Made by a program: the position numbers and the translations under genes. From assembly GCF_000243695.2 (NCBI RefSeq), contig NZ_AHMN02000011.1, positions 251,001-315,000 on the forward strand: a stretch of 64,000 nucleotides of DNA. Direction: 5' to 3'. This document shows positions 54,383-64,000 of this stretch, one piece after another. The notes under the pieces are model-generated. The model saw only the letters and a list, made by a program, of their open reading frames with translations, made no database searches and was not told the DNA's origin. Origin of the DNA: Leptospira kirschneri serovar Cynopteri str. 3522 CT (GTDB taxonomy: Bacteria > Spirochaetota > Leptospiria > Leptospirales > Leptospiraceae). Each line of letters begins with the position of its first letter. The stretch's first letter is position 1.

Positions 54383-55454
<1,072 letters not shown>

Positions 55455-55474
<20 letters not shown>

Positions 55475-56240
55475 AGAATCTGCAAGTACGATTAAAAATA
55501 CAATTTGGGAAGCGGTCTTAAAAGCGGTAGAAAAAATCAATCAAGGATACCTTTGGCTTTTCCGTACGGCGAGTGAGGACGGAGTCTCTCGTAAAACCTT
55601 ATTTCTCACATATTCTTGGATCGGGGTCGTTTTATTTTTTACTTCGTTTATACTTTCGGGTAATAGTCCTTTTATTACTCTGGTTCCATTTTCACTTTAC
55701 GAGTTAGGTAATCGGGATCATAGGACCGAAATAACAATTTACGTTTCTGATGGAGAACGTCAGGTGTTTCCGGTTCGTAGAAAGGTTCTTTTGGAGGACG
55801 AAGAATTCCGTCATAAAACGATGACGCTCATCGGAGAAATCAGCGAGTCTTCTTATTTCGATAAAACTTTAGAGGGAGGAAAAGGAGAACATTATAAAAA
55901 CCTAAAGCGTCTTCCCGAAATCCAATACGCGGTAAAAGCGATTTGGAAAAACGGAGGAACGTTGATTTTAGATTTTAGAAAGTCCACTCTTCAGGAAATT
56001 CTTTCTGCGATGAAATTTAGAATCGATTATACTTATGCTAAAAGGATGAACGACAACGAAAAACAAAAGGAAATCATTCGGAAAAAAATGGCACTTTTGG
56101 ATTCTACTTTTTTAGCTTTAGAAAAAACCGTTTTCGAGAATTTTCAGGATGTTCAGAGTGTGGAATATAGGTTAGACGGATTATCCGAAAATATCTCCGG
56201 AATGGAATATTCTCTCGATTTATCACATAAAAGGAATTGA
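55455..56240 (+). CDS. Membrane-anchored GerMN-like hypothetical protein
   Basis: ATG 55455 (a GTG at 55449 is an alternative). About 261 residues: a cytosolic amphipathic N-terminus (KNTIWEAVLKAVEKINQ), one transmembrane helix (TYSWIGVVLFFTSFILSG, ~55-75) and a beta-rich extracytoplasmic domain (TEITIYVSDGERQVFPVRRKVLLEDEEF, GGTLILDFRKS, VQSVEYRLDG) whose strand order resembles GerMN modules. GerMN domains occur in spore germination and lipoprotein LpqB-like proteins, but function outside them is unknown. Overlaps the amidase end, so it is likely in the same transcript and a cell-wall role is plausible. Confidence 0.7.
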
Positions 56241-56262
56241 TTCACTTTTCTCTTCCATTTTT

Positions 56263-57879
56263 TTGGCCGATACTAAAAACAAGATGAAATCCAAATTTCT
56301 GGATCGTTTGTTATCGATCGGTAAATTTAAGAATTTTTGCAAGAATATAATAAATATCGCATATAGAATATCCGGCGTCAAATTACGAATTAACTTACGG
56401 CGTGTTCAAAAATTTGTCGAACGATTCATAAATAGAGATACACTTGAGTCTCTTTTTACTTTATCAAAAAGATTCAATTGGATAATTCAATTTCTCGCTT
56501 CTATTGGCGCTTTCAAAACTCAAAGCCTCTTCGTTCGACGGGCTCTGTTTCGATTCTTATTAAAAAACTGGAATTTAAAAAAATCGTTTTTGATTTGTTT
56601 TTTTATCCTAGGAGAGAGTCTATCACCTTCTTCCGATCTACAAATATCACCGGATATACAAAATATCACCGATTTTAGAACAGACCGTTTAGCGTTTCAT
56701 TTTATTCAACTTGTGGATAAGGAAGGAAAAACCTTGTCCGAAACTAATCCAAATCGGGATTCTTCCGAAGCGACGCTGCTGATTATCTATAAAGGACAAC
56801 TAACGTTACTCAAGGATGGTTACGACGATCCAAATCAAATTCGAGAAAAGGAAAAGGAATATCTGGTCAAAATTTCCAATTATGTAAGACTGAGAGAGTT
56901 AGAATCGGAATATTATAAGCTTCCCGAATCGGAAAGAACCGTAAATTCAAATCGATCTCAAGACGTAGTTTCCACTTCCGTAAATAAAACTCCTGATACT
57001 ACGTCGGGTTTAAGTTCATCAACGAGTACAAACGTTCAAACTTCATCGACTAACGCAAGTGAGGCGGCTCCAGTTTCCAGCGAACCTTTAAAAAAGACAA
57101 AGGAGTTAGATCTTCTTTTAAAATACGATGAAGAGCTATTGAAAAACTATGCTTCCGAAAGAGCCATAAGCGGGGAACTTGAAAGGTCTGAACGTTTTTA
57201 CGGAAAAGATTCTCCAAAAACGACTACAATCCGCTTTAGGGTGGAAGAACTCAGAAAAAAAGTAAACGAAAGAAGAAACGTACTAATTAATTTTCTGAAA
57301 AATCCGGGAGCTTCCACCAATCCATATCCGGGTGATAGAAAAGACCAGGCTTTTTATACGAATACCATCAACGGTGTCCCTGATTTTTATCTACATTCTA
57401 CTACACCCAGAGAGCTGGACGCTCAGATGAAAGGAGAAGAAGAAGTCGGAAAAAAATATGGAGAGTTGTATAAATTCGCAAGGGATAAGTTGATCGATTC
57501 TCAAATTAGAAAATTATACTATTATCTTTGGAATCGAGAAATGACAAATACCCGGGTCAGAGTGGATAAGTGGAAAAAAGGAAAAAAAATCGTAGTAGTT
57601 GCGGGAGATTCCACGGTTTTTACGATGATCGATAAGGAAGGAGATGGAGTTACGGAATCTTTTTTTGTGGATAGTCCGGGAGTTCGTTTTTCTTGGGGAA
57701 GAAATCTTCCAAACGTAATTTCCATTTCTAATTGTACGGACGAAACTATACTTACTAAGATTAAAAATTTGACCGAAGATGTTTCATCCGGTAGAGTTCC
57801 AGAAAAAGTGGATAAGATCGATCTTACGGTTCCAGAAGAACAATTAGTGATCGAACTCGGACCTAAAATTCCGCAGTAA
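56263..57879 (+). CDS. Large hypothetical protein, start uncertain
   Basis: The frame opens with TTG 56263; ATG 56284 (MKSKFLDRL) is alternative. The first ~110 residues are unusually basic and locally resemble translated intergenic DNA (for example TTCGTTCGACGGGCTCTG at 56528-56545 matches a repeat-like motif near 1782). A hydrophobic SFLICFFILGESLSP segment at ~108-122 could be the true signal peptide. The remainder is a soluble domain with long charged helices (QIREKEKEYLVKISNYVRLRELESEYY), a Ser/Thr-rich linker (~235-275), coiled-coil-like stretches, and a C-terminal part with DKEGDGVTESFFVDSPG, an EF-hand/beta-propeller-like loop. No family recognised; it is downstream of the amidase cluster. 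Confidence 0.6.
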   Translation: MADTKNKMKSKFLDRLLSIGKFKNFCKNIINIAYRISGVKLRINLRRVQKFVERFINRDTLESLFTLSKRFNWIIQFLASIGAFKTQSLFVRRALFRFLLKNWNLKKSFLICFFILGESLSPSSDLQISPDIQNITDFRTDRLAFHFIQLVDKEGKTLSETNPNRDSSEATLLIIYKGQLTLLKDGYDDPNQIREKEKEYLVKISNYVRLRELESEYYKLPESERTVNSNRSQDVVSTSVNKTPDTTSGLSSSTSTNVQTSSTNASEAAPVSSEPLKKTKELDLLLKYDEELLKNYASERAISGELERSERFYGKDSPKTTTIRFRVEELRKKVNERRNVLINFLKNPGASTNPYPGDRKDQAFYTNTINGVPDFYLHSTTPRELDAQMKGEEEVGKKYGELYKFARDKLIDSQIRKLYYYLWNREMTNTRVRVDKWKKGKKIVVVAGDSTVFTMIDKEGDGVTESFFVDSPGVRFSWGRNLPNVISISNCTDETILTKIKNLTEDVSSGRVPEKVDKIDLTVPEEQLVIELGPKIPQ

Positions 57880-58084
57880 TACTAAAGAAAGCCTGTCCCA
57901 AAACCTGAAAATTACGAAGATATTTAATGGGGAAGGACTACTAGAAAGTTTGCAAATGTAAGGATGAAATTTGGTTCGTAGTAATTTATCAAATTATTAT
58001 ATTCGGAACTACGTAATAAAAGAACCCAATCAATAGTTTAACGGTAGGGAACCAGATTCTGAAAAAAGTTGAGATCTTAGCATT

Positions 58085-58480
58085 ACGGATCAATTCTTTA
58101 ATTACTTTTCCATAAAAATAAGTGTAAAAGCGATTTTTATCAATTCCTCCTTGGTGAGAAAATTGATTCCAAAGAGAATCTGGAGTATCAATTACTATGG
58201 AATCAATTTTAGCGAAGCCAATGATTTTTTGCTCTGAGCTAGACGAATAAATTACAATAGTTTCTACATTTTGGTTGGAGAATTTTTTTCTAAATTCTAT
58301 ATTTTTTTCACCATTGATAATTTTATGAGCGAATTCAGGTTTAATTGGTAAAAAAAAACTACTCTGTGATTCTTTGAATTAGCCACGATAATTGTTCCTG
58401 TCTGATTTTTTGGATCGATTGAATTGATCCTTTAACAATTCCCATTTTAAAAAGTTCATCATTTTTATAAGCATTTTTTG
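58085..58480 (-). pseudogene. Decayed ASCH-domain protein gene
   Basis: On the minus strand, from about 58351 down to 58085, the frame reads LPIKPEFAHKIINGEKNIEF then VETIVIYSSSSEQKIIGFAK, SLWNQFSHQGGIDKN and YTYFYGKV, which is the ASCH fold (PEFA.KI..G.K..EFRK ... KIIG ... LW ... GGI ... YF.GK). There is no start codon in place and the frame breaks at a nine-T homopolymer; upstream reading (58352-58480) shifts between frames and contains stops. The C-terminus runs into repeat sequence near 58080. Intact ASCH proteins bind RNA or nucleotide ligands and are often toxin- or GNAT-associated. Confidence 0.65.
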
Positions 58481-58533
58481 CAAATTTCGTTTTTATAATC
58501 GAATTCTTTAATATTAGAAAATATTTAAATAAT

Positions 58534-58635
58534 AGGGTTCTAAAAAATGAATTCTCCAGCTGTTTCCGTTATATTGAAATGGGCAATTTAGGCAGTCTTG
58601 CTAAACTCCACAATGAAATTTTTCAATAATTCTAT
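58534..58635 (-). repeat. Palindromic element, diverged reverse copy
   Basis: AGGGTTCTAAAAAATGAATTC then CAGCTGTTTCCGTTATATTG to ATTTTTCAATAATTCT. It shares the reverse interior with the copy at 50311-50400. Confidence 0.65.
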
Positions 58636-59158
58636 TATACATTTATTTTCTGATTCATAGCTATATAACAGAATAATAATATTTTGTTATAGGGTAGAGT
58701 TTTGCGATAAAAATTAAAGACGTTCAATTTTATAAAGATCAGGCATTTATATTTGTATGATTGGAGTAATTCTTACAGGTTTTTCAATTTTAGTTAATAA
58801 TGTAACGTGAGTTCGATATAACAAATGCGAAAGCATTGAGTTTATTATTCGCCCCAATTTTTTTACGTTGAACTCACATTAATGTAAGTTTGTTTTCAAT
58901 GTTCAAATTACTTATTTGGTTCTTCAAATCTTGGAATTTATGCGCAGTTTAAAAATGAACCTTTCTAAAACGTCTTGCTTCTATGCTCGCTCGACGGGAT
59001 TAAGACGGATTCCTTATATCGAACTTTCGTTATTTAAAAAACCGAAGGTTTTGGTTTGAAAAGTTTCTATAAAAATACAAAATCTAAGTTTCAAAAACAA
59101 GATTTTCCTTGTACTAAATTTTCTCTCAGGCATCCTTGGTTTAGGTGAAGGCCACCGG

Positions 59159-59229
59159 CCCCGGAACTGGGGGTTTCATTGCAAACTCCGTGAAATTTTT
59201 GCTCTCTGCTTTCGCTCCCAGAACCGGGG
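59159..59229. other. GC-rich dyad with AA/AA internal loop, candidate structured RNA
   Basis: CCCCGG-AA-CTGGG (59159-59171) pairs with CCCAG-AA-CCGGGG (59217-59229): 11 Watson-Crick pairs interrupted by a symmetric AA/AA loop. It is followed by TTTTC. The ~45-nt interior can form a smaller TTTCA/TGAAA stem. It is strikingly GC-rich against the AT-rich gap. It may be a terminator or an undescribed RNA element. Confidence 0.5.
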
Positions 59230-59499
59230 TTTTCAAATAGAGTAGTAGTTCCTACAGAAAGAAATCTGAAGGCGTTGTGAGAAATGAGATTTCTCAATCA
59301 AACGATGATGGTGTGAGTTCCTACATTTTATTTTTTACGGAAAAATTGACTTTCAGAAAGAAGATTCCCAAAAAAACTTTCAACTTAGACAGCGCAGTTT
59401 TGAAGAATTTGAATACTAAGAATTATTGAAATCCGAACTGAGTTTTTATTCTAAATCAGATCGAAAAACGGTAATTAGCAATTTCCGTGCCGGATTTGA

Positions 59500-59529
59500 T
59501 TGACGTCTAGCCTGCCTTAAAAATACTGT
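59500..59529 (+). promoter_or_regulatory. Probable sigma70 promoter of the tRNA-secE operon
   Basis: TTGACG at 59500-59505 is followed after 18 bp by TACTGT (59524-59529), ~42 bp before tRNA-Thr. The -35 is good and the -10 weak; position and the stable-RNA genes support the call. Confidence 0.45.
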
Positions 59530-59570
59530 GAATTCCTAGGCATCTTTAGCAGAGAGCCGGAAGGAATATT

Positions 59571-59643
<73 letters not shown>

Positions 59644-59650
59644 GAAAATG

Positions 59651-59725
<75 letters not shown>

Positions 59726-59761
59726 AAGATACTTCTCTCTCTCTGCGTCGGCTTACAAAAT

Positions 59762-59965
<204 letters not shown>

Positions 59966-59992
59966 ATCAAAAGGAATCTTAAAGTTATCTCC

Positions 59993-60993
<1,001 letters not shown>

Positions 60994-60999
60994 AATTCA

Positions 61000-62253
<1,254 letters not shown>

Positions 62254-62301
62254 TGTATTTTTAATATAGTAAAAGACTAAACGGAATCAAAGGAGCATAT
62301 A

Positions 62302-62685
<384 letters not shown>

Positions 62686-62699
62686 TTGTTTCGTTAGAA

Positions 62700-62735
<36 letters not shown>

Positions 62736-62738
62736 CAA

Positions 62739-62822
<84 letters not shown>

Positions 62823-62875
62823 GGAGTGTGTCGGTTTTAACGTTCGACAAAATCGAATATTAACCGTTTCATACA

Positions 62876-64000
<1,125 letters not shown>

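Larger units (their letters stand above)
57880..59570. other. 1.7-kb gap with a decayed ASCH gene and repeats
   Basis: Holds a decayed ASCH-domain gene (58085-58480, minus), a palindromic element (58534-58635), fragments of the CGAATCCGGC repeat (about 58800-58880 and 58975-59035) and a GC-rich dyad (59159-59229). No intact gene. CCTGTCCCAAAACCTG at 57893 resembles the start of a similar sequence at 32577. Confidence 0.6.

Noticed and set aside
59091..59297. 68-codon minus-strand frame containing GAGGLHLNQG
   Set aside because: Open only because of the local GC-rich dyad; no ribosome site and no family. The dyad itself is reported.

Overview
The window is a low-G+C spirochaete chromosome segment, very probably from a pathogenic Leptospira (L. 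interrogans group). This is inferred from gene content: a PF07598 'virulence-modifying' protein at the left edge, an LruB-type imelysin lipoprotein beside a TonB receptor and a thermolysin-like protease, many lipoproteins with loose spirochaetal lipoboxes, fliD, a GNAT-nitrilase fusion, and a tRNA-Trp/secE/nusG/rplKAJL/rpoB block at the right edge. The species call is inference; no 16S gene is present.

Layout. 1-1167: C-terminal part of a VM protein. 1826-3933: a small exported protein and an SPFH-like lipoprotein, separated by repeats. 4733-10396: eight tightly packed same-strand genes, mostly lipoproteins plus an SGNH hydrolase, not recognised as a described system. 10962-11324: Zn-ribbon/OB-fold protein. 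12234-19214 (minus): iron-type cluster of TonB receptor, LruB, di-heme oxidoreductase and second imelysin, with two Fur-like dyads. 21087-23492: M4 metallopeptidase with a strong terminator. 24882-30367 (minus): ppk, FAD oxidase, GNAT-nitrilase and a small membrane protein. 31344-45609: M23 peptidase, glpF, fliD and partner, two 7TM-PAS-PP2C phosphatases, ribF, exported proteins and a serine hydrolase. 46921-48884: bcp-pepA. 49377-57879: DUF4846-like protein, RidA-like protein, methyltransferase, DEAD-box helicase, amidase and two hypotheticals. 59571-64000: two tRNAs and the secE-to-rpoB ribosomal/transcription block.

The gene-poor gaps are the most unusual part. They are built from nested repeat families: (i) a ~100-bp palindromic element with AGAGTTGTTGAAAA ends; (ii) a 252-bp element with 19-bp perfect terminal inverted repeats and 9-bp target duplications, present twice in opposite orientation around the iron cluster; (iii) a near-identical ~826-bp inverted pair bounding the 14.4-kb segment 31355-45796; (iv) a ~200-bp 'CGAATCCGGC' repeat; and (v) about 40 copies of a 16-nt dyad with a conserved GGGAACT core and arms that differ between copies but mostly still pair. 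No transposase, CRISPR array or prophage gene is visible.

All functional calls come from reading motifs and family knowledge. No searches were run. Start codons were revised where an upstream start lacked support.
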